DNA of 64,000 nt from NCBI GenBank assembly GCA_030998225.1, contig JAPYXD010000680.1, forward strand, positions 372,001-436,000, read 5' to 3'. Position numbers and translations under genes: made by a program. The stretch is from Diplolepis rosae. Lineage: Eukaryota > Arthropoda > Insecta > Hymenoptera > Diplolepididae. This document shows, one piece after another, positions 34,275 through 46,277 of this stretch (within the stretch, counting starts at the first letter, position 1; every line of letters begins with the position of its first letter). A model generated the notes under the pieces. That model saw only the letters and a program-made list of their open reading frames with translations, was not told the origin of the DNA and did no database searches.

Positions 34275-37110
34275 AGGCTAGCTTGGCTCCAGCTTGTCTT
34301 CATGAAACGAAATTAGAAAAAGAATGTAGAGACTTCTCAAAGTCAATTTGGTTCAAAATGCTTATCAAACTGAATTTTTTCAGACTAAAAAAAATTTATT
34401 TTGTTCATTCTAATATAGACTTGGTTTATATTTGGGTGTACAAAGTTTTCTTTATTTGTGCTTTAAATTTAAATGAAAACGATTTCTACTCAGCTTCAAC
34501 TTCTCATTAAAAACACTTGAGAAAAAAAACTTAAAAAACAAGCATTGCAATCTAGTCAGATCTTAGAGAAAAATCCCCTCAAATCTATTAACTCCGCATA
34601 AAACGCCGAATTTATCTGGGATCTGACTAAGACCTATTTATTTACTATTTTTGGGGAACTCCCTAAATTGTTCGAATTTGAAAAATTTTCAATTTATGTG
34701 TAATATTTTCTTGTACAAATTTTGGTAATGAAAAACAGAATAAAATATGATTATCATAAATATACGTTTTTGTTTGCTTCAAAACAATTTAATTGAATAG
34801 AATGTAATTTCATTATTTTTGTTAAAATTGTAAAATTTAAATAGATTAATTGATGAAATTTCTGAGAAGTTTGTGTTTTTCATGAAATGAAAAAATTATG
34901 TAAAGGATGTCATTGTATCAGTTTCATTAATTAATAATTATTGTGCGTTGTAATATGTAATATAAATATTGTAATCCATAAAATATTCTAGAATATTCTT
35001 AAATTAATTCAGAACGTTTATCAAATTAAGGGGCTATACCAGTGTGACACTTTAAAAAAATCGATTTTTTTGTGCCTTTTTCAACAGGTCCATTGTATGG
35101 GCCAGGTATAGCTGATTAAACGTTTTTATGTTCAATATCATTTTATCTTGCAAAAATCGATAGTTACATCTTTAAACGCGTTTTTCCCCAAATGAGATTT
35201 TCAAAATTTTCTGACATTGTAACTTAAAAAGCAATTATCCGATTGATTTGAAATTTATACTGAGTAATACTGAATATATTTACTCTACAATGACGCAGGA
35301 TATTTTTGATTGGTTGAAAATTGACGATTTGGCATTAAAAAAACTACTATTTTATAGGCAAGAAAACAGACTTTTTTTCATAACTACGCCATTTTGTTAG
35401 ATTTTTATATTTTTCGAAAATCCTACGTCATTGTACAGGAAATACCTTCCAGTTCAACGACATTTTTTCCTTTTTCCGTTTCAGCTACTCAATCGGCCTA
35501 AATCATGTCAGCAGTTGAGGAACTTTTCTTTTTGACGTCCCCGAAAGCGGCGCATAAGTCGCTTGCATCTCAATATTTTTGTAGAAAAAATTATGTAATA
35601 TAGGTCAAATATAGCCAAATATGTTATGAATTTTTCGAAACACTTAATTGAGTACTTTTCTACCAAAAAATTTCCGAAAATCACCCAAATTTTCAGCGTT
35701 CACCTTATATCGAGGGATAAGGGGATCAAAATTTAACTAAATAGTGCTTATGTAATATTTAAACAGCCTCAAAATAACTTGAGCCTTCTTTCTAAACATG
35801 AACATTTTGAGAGAGTTTGACCTAAAAAACTCTGGAGAAAATTCGAGACATTTGAAGAAAATTAGGGAATTTACCTTAATAATTTTTAAGGAAACCCAGA
35901 GAAATTTATAAAAATAGTTTCTTGGAACTTTTGGTCAAAACATGGGTTTCAAAACCACTATAATATTGTTTGGAAATTCATTTTATTTAATTTTATAGAC
36001 ATTTCATAAAATTTCAAACGATATAGAAAAATTTATACTATTTTCCAGGATCTTAAATGATTTTAAAAACCTCGAAGATTTTAAAAGACTTGATGTATTA
36101 TATTGTCAAAATCTGCATTTCTATACTTACTTTTAATAGAAATTTTTAAATTTTAGAACCCCAAATAAATTCACTAGAGACCTGAAAGATCATTGAGAAG
36201 TTAGCCATATGATTTGCGTACCTATTCTCGAATTTTTACATAGCTTAGGATAGGCTCTGTCCTGGCAATCCGTACTTCCTCATGAAACGTTGTTTTAGAC
36301 ATGGGCCAAGCCTGGCAAAACTATTATTATAACGCTAACTTCCGGATTATTTAAATACTAGACTAGGCCCTTGTCTAGCTTAACGTTTTATTCTAGGCCA
36401 GGGCCAAGTTAAGTGGTTTTTGCGCATATTTGTTTATTTTTGGTATATTTAAGAAAATCAATTTCCGGTCCACAAACTTGAACAAATAAATAATATAATA
36501 AAACAGGAGAAAAATGTTGGAACTTTGTGTTTTTTACACGTATTTAGTCTGCAAACCTTTGAACCATGTTTGGTCCATATTCATCAAATGGAGAAATTTA
36601 CATTAGTTTGCAAGTTTCATTTGAAATTCTTCGTCTCGTGTTTGACGTACTCCAGTGAAATACCATCGCGTCGTTCCCAGCAACGTGGACGAAACGATTT
36701 TTTAAGCAACTAACACCGATCGATTAGAGAACTTTCCTTCAGCGCACGGAAAACAACGCGATAATTTACACGAACGTTAGGTTTTTTAACAATAGCTCGT
36801 TAAATGCAAATTACTCGAATCAGAAAATCTACCAACTATGGAATGTACATCATAGATGCATATATATATGTATAGCATACAAGTTTTCTGCTTTGTTACT
36901 CAGGATGTCATAAATTCTCAACATATGCACTGCACAGATACCAGTACTTACTATCAAAATTCGCATCTCTTGGGGTTATAAAGATCTTTCATAAAGATCT
37001 AAAGAATCAGAACGATTTTAAATATGAAAAATATCCTGAGTTATTTCATCTTGGGTAAATCCTATCCCCTCCGTTGAACAATTTATCGGGAGGTGCTTTT
37101 TATATTCTCA
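34275..37110. other. Long AT-rich stretch, no gene seen
   Basis: No gene or RNA could be supported. A GC-richer patch at about 36220-36420 has CTAGGCC and GGGCCAAGCCTGGC words typical of the local dispersed repeats. The other frames are short with no recognisable motif. Confidence 0.4.
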
Positions 37111-37270
37111 TCATGGATGAGAAGGTATAAGTTTTATGTGAAAAATGAATTTCGGAATTTTCATCAAATCTTTACGTTTTGAGACCCCCTGAGTCAGAAA
37201 AAGTGGTTTTTACGGAAGTGTCTGTCTGTCTGTCTGTAGTATAGGTCGTATACTCGATAACTCTCGATAC
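37110..37270. repeat. Copy of the 'head' of a dispersed repeat family
   Basis: This segment runs ATTCTCATCATGGATGAGAA, TTTTATGTGAAAAATG, CATCAAATCTTTACGTTTTG, AGACCCCCTGAGTCAGAAAA and a GTCT microsatellite. It matches 62652-62822 in the same orientation. A shorter piece is at 40970-41000. The opening TTCTCATC..GATGAGAA is itself a hairpin. Confidence 0.8.
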
Positions 37271-37854
37271 ACTGAGAAAAATATATCTTAGTTTCTTCTT
37301 TTTTTTAGGCGAGATTCTCCTATAATTTATGGCATTTTACCCCAGAAAATCCTTATAGAACATTTTCCTATTTTTTATCGGACTTTACTTACCATCGGAA
37401 ATTGTGCTATAAAATACGGGGCTTTTTTCCGAAGAAACATCATATAATTTCCTACTCAAATCTCTAATTAATACTTTTTCAAAACAGTAAAATATCACTG
37501 CTTTGATTCCGGAAATTTTACTGTTTTTTATCGGACTTTTTCCCGTGATTGGAACACTAAAAAGTTCACATAAATTTGTCAGAATTTTTCCTCTTTTTTA
37601 TCGGACTTTTTCGACGCAAAAAAAAGCAAAAATTTATTTTCCCTATTATCGATCCTTTTCTCCTTCTTCCCTCTTTTCTCTTTACAAGGTTTCTACCTTC
37701 ATTTTTCTACTTATCATTGACAACTTGTGTGAAAGGAGAAATTATTCAGACTTTTATTATCATGCACAATTATGAAACAATGTTAGTAATTATATTAGGA
37801 AATTTGAACATTTATGTAGTAAAACTGAAGAAATCTGAAAATAATTCTGCTCCA

Positions 37855-37935
37855 AGTTGGGTTCGAACTCGCGTACTCGTGGTCCGTAGGCTAGAACGTA
37901 GACCGCTGACCTGTGAAACCATTCCAACAGCACTT
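37855..37935 (-). ncRNA. Weak tRNA-like sequence, possible SINE
   Basis: On the - strand the sequence has a B-box-like GAGTTCGAACCC and an upstream A-box-like TGGAATGGTTTCACAGG at a tRNA-like distance. The arms pair poorly and the acceptor is not convincing. A decayed tRNA-derived retroelement is the likeliest reading. Confidence 0.3.
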
Positions 37936-38089
37936 CGATTATTAGTTACATGAACCACAGCCTGAGATGCCCCATTTTCTTACGAGTTTTACTTTGAAAA
38001 ACCCTACTGTTGTAGGTGAAATCGTTTCCCAACCGTAAGAAAACAAATTTGTTTTTCTAAATGTAGATTCTACATAGCGATGTACAGAT

Positions 38090-38370
38090 GATCCTTAGTA
38101 ATTAAAAACTTTATAAAGCCACTTTTTTAAAATACAAATTTTATAAAATTAGTGACTTTTTATGAAGTTAAATTTATGAAAATTTTTATAAAAATTGTCT
38201 TTATGAAATGCGTTTTTTTATAAAAATACAAAACTTTATAAAATTACTGACTTTTATAAAGTTTTGTCTTTTTGATTCTTTATAAAAAACGATTTTTTTA
38301 TAAAAATTTTCAACTTTGTAAAATTTTCATATAGTTTTTTTATAAAGTGAACATTATAAAAAAATGTATA
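38090..38370. repeat. Degenerate TTTATAAAA-word block
   Basis: Many imperfect copies of ACTTTATAAAATT and TTTTTTATAAAAAT in both orientations over 280 bp. The solo LTR inserted at its right edge. A related word (AAGTTTTATAAAGTTT) follows at 38885, right of the LTR, consistent with one repeat split by the insertion. Confidence 0.6.
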
Positions 38371-38527
38371 CATTATGAGTGTCACGTCCCGCGACGCATT
38401 CGAATGTACTATAGACACAGGCTAGGTCTAGAGAGAAATCTGGGGAATTTACTAAAAGAGAGAGAAAACCACCTATTGAAAAGAGAGGTATAACTACGTC
38501 ACACGCAGCGGGAGACTGCGCAACGCG

Positions 38528-38557
38528 TGACGTCACCAAAAAATATAATATAAAAAG
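38528..38557 (+). promoter_or_regulatory. LTR promoter: CRE palindrome and TATA-like box
   Basis: The palindrome TGACGTCA lies 8 bp upstream of TATAATATAAAAAGG. A half-site-like CTACGTCACACG lies some 30 bp further upstream. In known retroelements CREB/ATF-type factors bind such sites. Activity here is inferred only from sequence. Confidence 0.5.
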
Positions 38558-38607
38558 GACACACCGCCAAGGGAAAACTAGTCTTGTGAGCAGAATTTAA
38601 GTGCGGC

Positions 38608-38610
<3 letters not shown>

Positions 38611-38682
<72 letters not shown>
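38611..38682. repeat. TC dinucleotide microsatellite, 36 units
   Basis: A perfect 72-bp TC run inside the solo LTR, about 55 bp downstream of the TATA-like box. It generates a meaningless arginine-glutamate frame on the other strand. Confidence 0.98.
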
Positions 38683-38688
<6 letters not shown>

Positions 38689-38896
38689 TATTATTTGATA
38701 ATCATTGTGTCTTTTCATTGACTTATCCTCATCCCTAAGCGAGGATCATTCGATCCCAACTTAAAACGAGGAATCTTCGATCAAAGTAAGTATTTACGTA
38801 CTTGTGACGTAACATGAGTATTAATAATGTAATTTTATGAAAACTGAATAAATGTACCAATTTTGTATATAGTAAACCTTATGAAAGTTTTATAAA

Positions 38897-38936
38897 GTTT
38901 ATTTATTTATTTATTTATTTATTTATTAGTTTATTT
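38897..38936. repeat. TTTA microsatellite
   Basis: About eight TTTA units shortly right of the solo LTR. Confidence 0.9.
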
Positions 38937-38939
38937 CCC

Positions 38940-40580
38940 ACTTTTTCTACATCATTTATTTCTAGATAAGGTAGTCTTTTTCTCGAATTTCGTCGTAAAA
39001 TTTCAAATTAGTGGGTTACGAATTCTAGTCGGTTTTCCTCAGTCAGTTTTTGAGTTTTCGTCAATCGTCCAAGATGCTGATCCAAACGCGTGCTGTAATC
39101 CATCAAATTCAAAAAAACATTATCGCGTTTATAAAGGAATCAGAAAAGTGACAGAAACGTTTTGAAAGAGTAAAAACAATCAAAGGAACTCGAAGCTATC
39201 ATTGTTTCATACCCATTGATTCAAAAAGTGTTGCATGCAAAGTCATTTCTTCATCTACGGATTTCGATGTTCACAAATTATTGTAATTAAAAATTTTTTC
39301 ATGCCTAATTATTGTTAAATGTTAAATAAAACAATCGCCTTTTTAAATCGTAAGTGCAATGCACTCCAATAGATGGGGCACGCCGCGCAACTTTCTTCGA
39401 ATTACAGCTTCTAAAATAATTTCGGCTCCAAACTTTTCTCAACGGATTTGGATTCCTCAAGGTTTGTTTATATTTTGTAATTTTTTTCAGATTTTTAAAA
39501 AGTGCAGAGCACCATAAAAAATCATTTGTTTATAAAAAAGTTATTAACAAATCATGTAAAAAAATTTTTTCAGAATTTTTCCAGTGATTTTATAAACTTC
39601 ATTATATTTTCTTGCCAAATTCCAAAAGTTGATTTAAATCGGTTGATTGATTTATTAGGAAAATTTATTTATTTTAAAAGTATCTAATAACTTTATGTAA
39701 CAATAAACTGTTGAAAAAAAAAATTTTTTTTTTGTCAAGTCATTAGGATGATAGTGACCTATCGTTTTTTCATCATTTCGAAGGAAACAAAAATTTGTCA
39801 TTTTTTTGTGGCTTTTTCAGGAATTCTGACCCAATGACAATCATATGAGAATAATAATAATTATCATTATAATATTGATAGTGCCCTCAATTGTTATGAA
39901 CAAACATGATTTTTGTAATTGTTTATTAACTATCGATCATTAATTAATGAAAGCAACAAATTGTAATATTATGATGATAACAATAATAACAAGAAGAAGC
40001 AATAGTAAAATTGTTATCCGAATCCGTATTGAATTCGTTCAGATTAGTTTTCAAGGATACATACTGATTGAGTAAATTTGGAAAACTTTCTTTATTGATT
40101 TCGGATTAATTCAGATTCATTTAAAAGGGGATGCCCAGATTGAGACGATTTGTAGAAGTGCTCCGGATTGGTCCCATCCAAAAGTATTAAAAAAGATTTA
40201 TGTCTCAAGCAGAAGTACGGTGCTCATTTTTGCAACTTAATTTTTTTGGTAGATTTTACAAGAAGTTCAGTGTGATCTACACATTTTCAGTACATTCCAC
40301 ACATCTCCTAATTATGGTAAATCTATTAAATTCGAAATTGTTTTATATTTTGTAGATTTTACTGGACGCTATGTAAGACGTACAGAAAATCTGTTGATTG
40401 AACTGAACTTCTGGTCAAATATAATAAAATGTCAAGTTGTACAAATAAGTACCAAACTTCCTGTAGATTTTTAGACGGTTTATCTAAATTTAAAGAATTC
40501 CTAATGTAATCTATCCTATTATTCATAATAATATCGCCCATTAATAAAAATATTTTAAACAGGCTTATTTAATTCGTGAG
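38940..40580. other. AT-rich stretch, no gene seen
   Basis: No supported gene. There is AT-rich sequence with A/T runs, and a few CCGAATCCG words near 40020 that recall the repeat family at 42.3 kb. Confidence 0.4.
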
Positions 40581-40584
40581 ACTT

Positions 40585-41152
40585 CCACGCAGAAATTAAA
40601 ATCGGGTCCTAGCAGGGTTCTGGCAAGTAGTTACTTTGCTGACATGGCCGTAGTATGGCAAACTTGCGTGATCAAGGAGAGGCGCGTAACGCTGTTACTA
40701 AAGTTTGCCCTCCTCAGGGAAAACTAGCCAGGGCCTTTTCAAATTTTCCCAAAAATGCCATAATTTTTAAAATAAATAAAATAGAAAATACTACAAATAT
40801 TACAGAAAATAAAGTTCATCACTTTTTAGCATACCATTTTTCAAAATGAAATAACACATAAAAAGAACTCCTCGATAATATTCGATGTATGGTTTTCTCA
40901 GGAGAACTTCCTTAAAACCCCGTTTTAGATATTTACATCATCCTTCATATCCAAATAATTATAACTTATTACATTCTCATCATGGATGAAAAGGTATTTT
41001 ATATGGGAATAACAGAAATAAATTCATAATTTGAATGCCCGAATATGCCCACATTATGACTCAATTCAGAAAATTCGAAATTGGAAAACTAGCAAGGGCC
41101 ATACCAGAGCCCTGCTTTAAATGGGGCTAACCGGGGTAATATCTGCACGGGA
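40585..41152. mobile_element. Possible foldback element with imperfect inverted ends
   Basis: The left end reads CACGCAGAAATTAAAATCGG then TCCTAGCAGGGTTCTGG. The right end in reverse reads CCGTGCAGATATTACCCCGG then AAGCAGGGCTCTGG. Similarity is partial, and no target duplication was seen. A fragment of the TTCTCATCATGGATGA repeat head lies inside at 40975. Confidence 0.5.
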
Positions 41153-41159
41153 TATTGCT

Positions 41160-42090
41160 CGTTCGTGTAGGCAATCAACAAAATGGTAATTTTCTCTTCG
41201 CCCTTGTAGATAATCCAAGACGTTATCTGCCATTTAATGCCTTCACTTTCGTACATTTAGGGTCTACATGTACTAATTATACAAAAGATGTAGAAGAATG
41301 TGGACGCATTTAGCTTTTAGTAGAAGTCGTTTCTAATCCAGATAAAGGCGCAGTGACCTAGTGGCGTGCGACCAGTGTTTGTGTTACGTCAGGGTAGTTT
41401 GGTAGCTGAAAGTGATCGTAAATTCAACATAGCAACCCTTTTACTTGCTCTTTGGTCATGACAAAAGTGATGTTTGCAGGCAGCCTTGCCGCAGGGGTGC
41501 GAAGCCCTTGTTCTCCGTTAAGGCATTCTTTATGGAGAGGGTTCTCCGCATTTTCCTACTAAAGGGTAATGTCCAAACTGTTACGTCGGAAAGGTCAACT
41601 ATTGTACTAAACTATTGTACTAAACTCATCTTGGATTTGGTAAATTCCGCAAAAATCAGGAAAGTGATTCAATCTGTAAGAATAATTTAATTAAAAGTAT
41701 TATAATAAAGTGAAGTATTTAATATTGTGATTTAAACAATTTGATCAGCAGATGAAGAACAATTTCGTGGTTTAGATAAAAATATTATAATTACACAGGT
41801 CTGCAAATAATGGGTTTATATTTGTTGTTGAAAAGCTATGGGTTGTTTCCGGAGTAATTTTTGACGTAGAATCCGAATCCGGAATCAGAATCAGCTTATC
41901 ACGTCAGGATTTTGAGATATTTGAGGTTATGTGCTCGAAAAATGGGGTTTTCGCTACTTTTCAGGCTTTGAGAATATTCCTTTTGTATTTTTATAAATAA
42001 CTGATGCACGTGAGGAGCCATCTATCGAAAAACGGTGGAAGCAAAGTTGCACACCTAATATAAAAAGAGCATGCGCCTTACGTTTATTTC
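41160..42090. other. Non-coding stretch, no gene seen
   Basis: No gene supported. A GC-richer patch at 41360-41560 contains AGTGACCTAGTGGCGTGCGA, which faintly resembles a tRNA A box, but no matching B box follows. An exact tandem repeat of ACTATTGTACTAA occurs near 41605. Confidence 0.35.
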
Positions 42091-42092
42091 GT

Positions 42093-44070
42093 TAAGTTCT
42101 CACGAGAAAGTATGTTGGAAACCTTTACTTTATTTTCATAGGGGTTTGAAACTATTGTGATAATTAAAAAAGTATATAATTTATAATTAAGTTATTTTGA
42201 GATGACCTAGAGAAATGAATGAGCTTGAACTGGAAAAATGTGGGAGCCAACTCTGACGAAAGTTTCGGATTGTAATTTAATCCGAACGAATCGAAGCCAT
42301 TCGGTAATATTCCAAAATCTGTTTTTGAACTACTTGGATTATTCCCGAATTAATCCGAAAAACGCTTTGTATCTTGTTTGATGAAAATCGGTCAAAAAAC
42401 AATCCGACTTAATCCAATTCATTCCGCTTCAAACCGAAACATCAATCGTAATTAATTCTGAGGTTGAACAAAACCGAATTTTCAATCCGATTCCTTCTAA
42501 CCTCATGTTCATTCGGATTGATGACTTAGATTTAAGGAGAATAAATTGGATTAAGCCAAATTGATTTTTGGCAGATTGTTATCATTCGAGACACAAAATG
42601 TTTTTCAGATTAGTTCAGAATGAATCCAAATCGTTCGCAAACCGATTTCGGAATGGCTCGGATTCGTTCGGAAAAAAATTCAATCTGAAGTATGTTTCAG
42701 AACTAATTTGAAGAACATTTCAAATCTCGTTTGATGCAAATCGTTTGAAAATCAATCAAACTTAATCCGATTTCATCCGCTTGAGTCCTAGACTTTCAAT
42801 CTGAATAAAACCGAATGAATTCGAGCTCGGGTTGATCTGAACTGAGTATTCATTTTGAATAGGTTTGAATGAATCTGAGGTTAGAATGATTCGAATTGAA
42901 CGCCAATTCTAAAATTTCACGAGAGAGCCCAAAAACTATTTTTTAAATGAGAACCCCTTTTTTTAATCACTAGGGCAACTCACTGGTTGACCAGCGAAAT
43001 TCACCGTTGACCAGTATATTTCACTGATTAAGCAGTGAGTTTCCCTGGTGGAATCAGATAAATGCCACTGATTTTTATGTGCAAGATTTATAACTTATGT
43101 CAGTGAATTTTTACTGTTTCGGATTTAGGGAGCAATTTAAGTTTCAGCCCCAAAATTAAATTTTCTGATTAGTTAATCTCAAAAAATTCAACAATTTAGC
43201 ATCTTATTCAGTACAAAAAGAGGTTCTTATCTGAAACAATCATACTAGGCCTGATGGAGGCCTGGGCCCAATATTTGAGCATATATACATCAAACAAGAC
43301 GAATTTTGTATTTAATTAAAATTTGGGAAAGAAACTCAATGCTTTTAAAATATTTCAGTATCCTGATATTTTTCGTACAACTTATATCCTCTACAATCTT
43401 ACAGCAGTAAATTATTATTAATTTTGATCAAAAATAGTGAAGAAAGCGTTACGTAAAATATGCTGTAAGTTGTTGGCCTAATTTACTCTTCTGAAAAGTA
43501 ACATACATGCACGCATGGCGTTATACGTCCCGAGCGGACATTTATGGAAATATAATTCGCCGAGTGAGTATCCTTTATTCATAGGTTACCGGGGGACAAA
43601 ATAGCAGGCTACCCTCAGTGAAAAGACAGGTCTCCGAAAGATCCACCTTGCAGGAGTCAGACACATTTCCCAGAAGGGCGTCCGTATAATTCCCACACAG
43701 GTATATATTATATACGTATAGGTTATAATACAAAGGCAAATATAGGCGTTATCTTTCGCCTCTTTCGCGTACCAGAACTTCGTTTTCTCTGCGATAAAAA
43801 TACAGAGCTTGACTAAGCCGTTTTCTCTCTGCGATAACACATTCCCATGATTTTAATAAAAATAATTCACTCTTATAATTTTCATTAATAGACTCAGGTT
43901 CATTTAGTTAAAAGTATTCTATTAATTTTGAAAAATATTTTGAGCGCATTACCCTTATTTATTTGTAAGAGTAAATTTTTTTGAGTGAAAAAATACGTAG
44001 ATGAAAATTTATTATCAATTTTGTATTCTATCATTTTTTCATATCTAGCAAATTTTAGTTGTAAAATAGA
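42093..44070. repeat. Large dispersed repeat, copy 1
   Basis: Matches 60812-62640 collinearly over nearly 2 kb with scattered substitutions. Shared stretches include TTCTCACGAGAAAGTATG, ACCTTTACTTTATTTTCATA, a 600-bp zone of AATCCGAAT/GATTCGAAT words, an AACTCACTGGTTGACCAGCG zone, and GATCCACCTTGCAGGAGTCA. Copy 1 has two extra blocks (about 43455-43640 and 43735-43845) that copy 2 lacks. A third, partial copy of the AATCCGAAT zone is at 47150-47350. No coding frame is conserved between copies. Confidence 0.85.
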
Positions 44071-44080
44071 ATTTTTTTTC

Positions 44081-44445
44081 AATTAAGGCCATGGACCAAC
44101 CTGGTCACGTGACTAGATTCCTACTTTACCGGCATTTCAGTTTGTGTAACCCCATTTCTATAAAACCGAAAGAGGTAATCGAAAATTTGTAGAATGTGAT
44201 AAAATACTCTAATATATGTCTGTCTGGTCATAAATGTTTAAAATTATACAATTCCTTGTTTTCAAAGAAATTTTTTCATCATTATAAACAATTATGACCA
44301 GACAGACTTGTCTTAGTGCATTTCATTTACTCATAGAAATTTCAACTTGTTATCTCATTTTTTACAGAAATAGGGCTACACAAATTGAAAACGCCGGTAA
44401 GGTAGAAATCTAATCATGTGATCCGGTTGATCCATGGCCTTAATT
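44081..44445. mobile_element. Foldback MITE, 365 bp
   Basis: Begins AATTAAGGCCATGGACCAAC and ends GTTGATCCATGGCCTTAATT, with inverted arms continuing through CTACTTTACCGGC and CAATTTGTGTA. Inner arms pair as well (GTCTGTCTGGTCATAA with TTATGACCAGACAGAC), so nearly the whole element folds. It sits at the right edge of repeat copy 1, and copy 2 at 62640 lacks it, so it inserted after the copies separated. Confidence 0.88.
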
Positions 44446-45000
44446 GAAAAATATACATCTTATTAAAAAATGTATAGACCTCTTTTAGAAAAAAAATTTT
44501 CAGTCCAACATTTTTCTCACATTTTGCATAATTTAGCTGAAAAATATAATTATCTATTTTCAGTGTTATTTCTTCAAATAAAACGAAAAATAGAATAAAA
44601 AACATTTTATCCGAAAATGTTTAAATAGAAAATTTGTAAATCTTATTGGAGCAAACAATTTTGCATACCGACATTCCTTTTGTATTTTGGATATTTGGGT
44701 TAAAATATTAAATTTCTTATTTCCAATAGTATTTTTTAAAATCAAAATGAAAAATACACATCTTATAAACAAATATTTAAATTCAAATTGGTAGATCTTT
44801 TTCGAGTAATAAATACCGCATCATCACGTTTTTTTGTATCTCGCATATAGTTCAACTGGAATTAAATTATAGGTTGTTTTTTTTTTCAAATTTTACAGTA
44901 CAGTAACATTGTTAATTTTCGTATTTCTTGGAATTGGAACGAGAAACAAAGATCTTATCAAAATGTGTGCAAATAAAAATTTATAGACCTTTTAAGTCGA
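44446..45000. repeat. ~152-bp monomers, plus-oriented array
   Basis: About three to four diverged units with CATCTTATTAAAAAATGTAT, AATTTGTAAATCTTATTGGA, GCAAACAATTTTGCAT and TTTTTTGTATCTCGCATAT. This is the same family as 27010-27530, and the reverse complement of 62960-63620. Confidence 0.7.
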
Positions 45001-45662
45001 TATATCGACTAGATAACGTGACCAAATTCCTATAAAAGTTCGTGTAAGATAGCTTTTTTATTTTACGAAACATGTAAATGATTTCAAGAATTTATTTTAG
45101 TAATGAAGGATATTGAAAAACTGAAGACAGTGAATTTTCCCGATGAGAATTCAACTGGCAAAGCTCAAGCTATAAAAAAGTAAACTTTGTAATATATTCA
45201 GAAGAATAAAGAAACAACAAAGAGTAGATAGGTATTTTTAAATAAAGCGCTCACTTCAGGAGTAAACCACTGCAATATGAGAACCTTGGAAGACAAGGGT
45301 CATGCCGTAACCGTCTAATTATTTGACAGAGACTCTTTCTGACCCGCACTTAACAACCCTCTCTCCAAACTTTTTAATTACTCGCCCTCATTCACGACTT
45401 GAAATTAGTCCTTCACACGCCCTTTTTCATGAAGGAACGTCATATTTTGCTTTTGCAAAGAGGAAATCTTATTATCATATGATAAATTTGGATTATTTTT
45501 AACATCAAAAGTATACTTTGGAATGGCGTGGACTAAAATATAATCAGAAACTTTCACCAGAAAGATATTTTATGTGCCTCCGTCGCGTAAACTCGTTTTA
45601 CGCTACAGTTGAGAGTAGCGTAATGTTGTGTATTAAGATACAGAGGAATGTAATGTAAAAAT

Positions 45663-45720
45663 GAACTGCGCATGCGCCTATTACGATACAGCGGAGCGTA
45701 ATCTTTTTCTTCTTCTTCTT

Positions 45721-45751
<31 letters not shown>

Positions 45752-45818
45752 TTCTTCTTCGTACAGCGTTGGCACCGTACTGACAAACGTACATTTGAAC
45801 TGCGCATGCGTCTATTAC
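45663..45818. repeat. Direct repeat flanking a CTT microsatellite
   Basis: The 22-bp word GAACTGCGCATGCGCCTATT plus AC at 45663 recurs at 45797 with one change. Between the two copies lies a CTT trinucleotide microsatellite (45707-45760). The palindrome TGCGCATGCG is the core of both copies. The lysine-run frame on the other strand is an artefact of the microsatellite. Confidence 0.85.
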
Positions 45819-45971
45819 AATAGGCAACTACTCACAAGATCGATAAAATAGAAATGACCGGGACTAGTCGTGACATGTCAAGTGTAATGACTAGCGCCGC
45901 AAACAACTACAATACTAGATTAGATTCGAGTGTACGCATAAAAACTCGTAAATTGTTTTTTTATAATTTCA

Positions 45972-46277
45972 GCCATTAAAGAATTCATTTTCAAAAATCG
46001 GAAACGGTCAAGTTGTAGAGGATCTTTTTCCTAAAAAAATGAACCGTGATTTATTATAATCGCATCATTTTTAAAAATTTGGCTCGAAGCGATAAGAAAA
46101 TAAGTTTGGGCAAAAATGAAATTTATTAATAACATTATTTTTTTGTGTTTCAAATTTTTTTCATGAAAAACAATCTTTGCTCTTTCAAATTAGCCCTTCA
46201 ATAATAATACTGCTATTCTTGAAAGCAAAATTATCTATTTTTGCCTGAGGTCTAATTTTTGTGAACAAACTACCTTA
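45972..46277. repeat. Second copy of the 32.4-kb repeat (right arm)
   Basis: Matches 32362-32660 in the same orientation, including AATCGGAAACGGTCAAGTTG, GGCTCGAAGCGATAAGAAAA and CTATTTTTGCCTGAGGTCTA. Only one arm of the inverted repeat is present. Confidence 0.85.

Larger units (their letters stand above)
38380..38814. mobile_element. Solo LTR with 4-bp target duplication
   Basis: Starts TGTCACGTCCCGCGACG and ends CTTGTGACGTAACA, the TG..CA signature of retroviral-type LTRs, with imperfect inverted ends TGTCACGTC and TGTTACGTC. It is flanked by the direct duplication TGAG at 38376-38379 and 38815-38818. Inside are promoter-like motifs: a perfect cAMP-response-type palindrome TGACGTCA (38528-38535), a TATA-like run TATAATATAAAAAGG (38544-38557), and a long TC microsatellite. 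No gag or pol and no second LTR were found nearby, so this is the product of LTR-LTR recombination. The family is uncertain (Ty3/gypsy-like is a guess from the duplication size). Confidence 0.88.

Noticed and set aside
38499..38684. Frame with a long arginine-glutamate run
   Set aside because: Translation of the TC microsatellite inside the solo LTR.
45598..45807. Frame with a long lysine run
   Set aside because: Translation of the CTT microsatellite.
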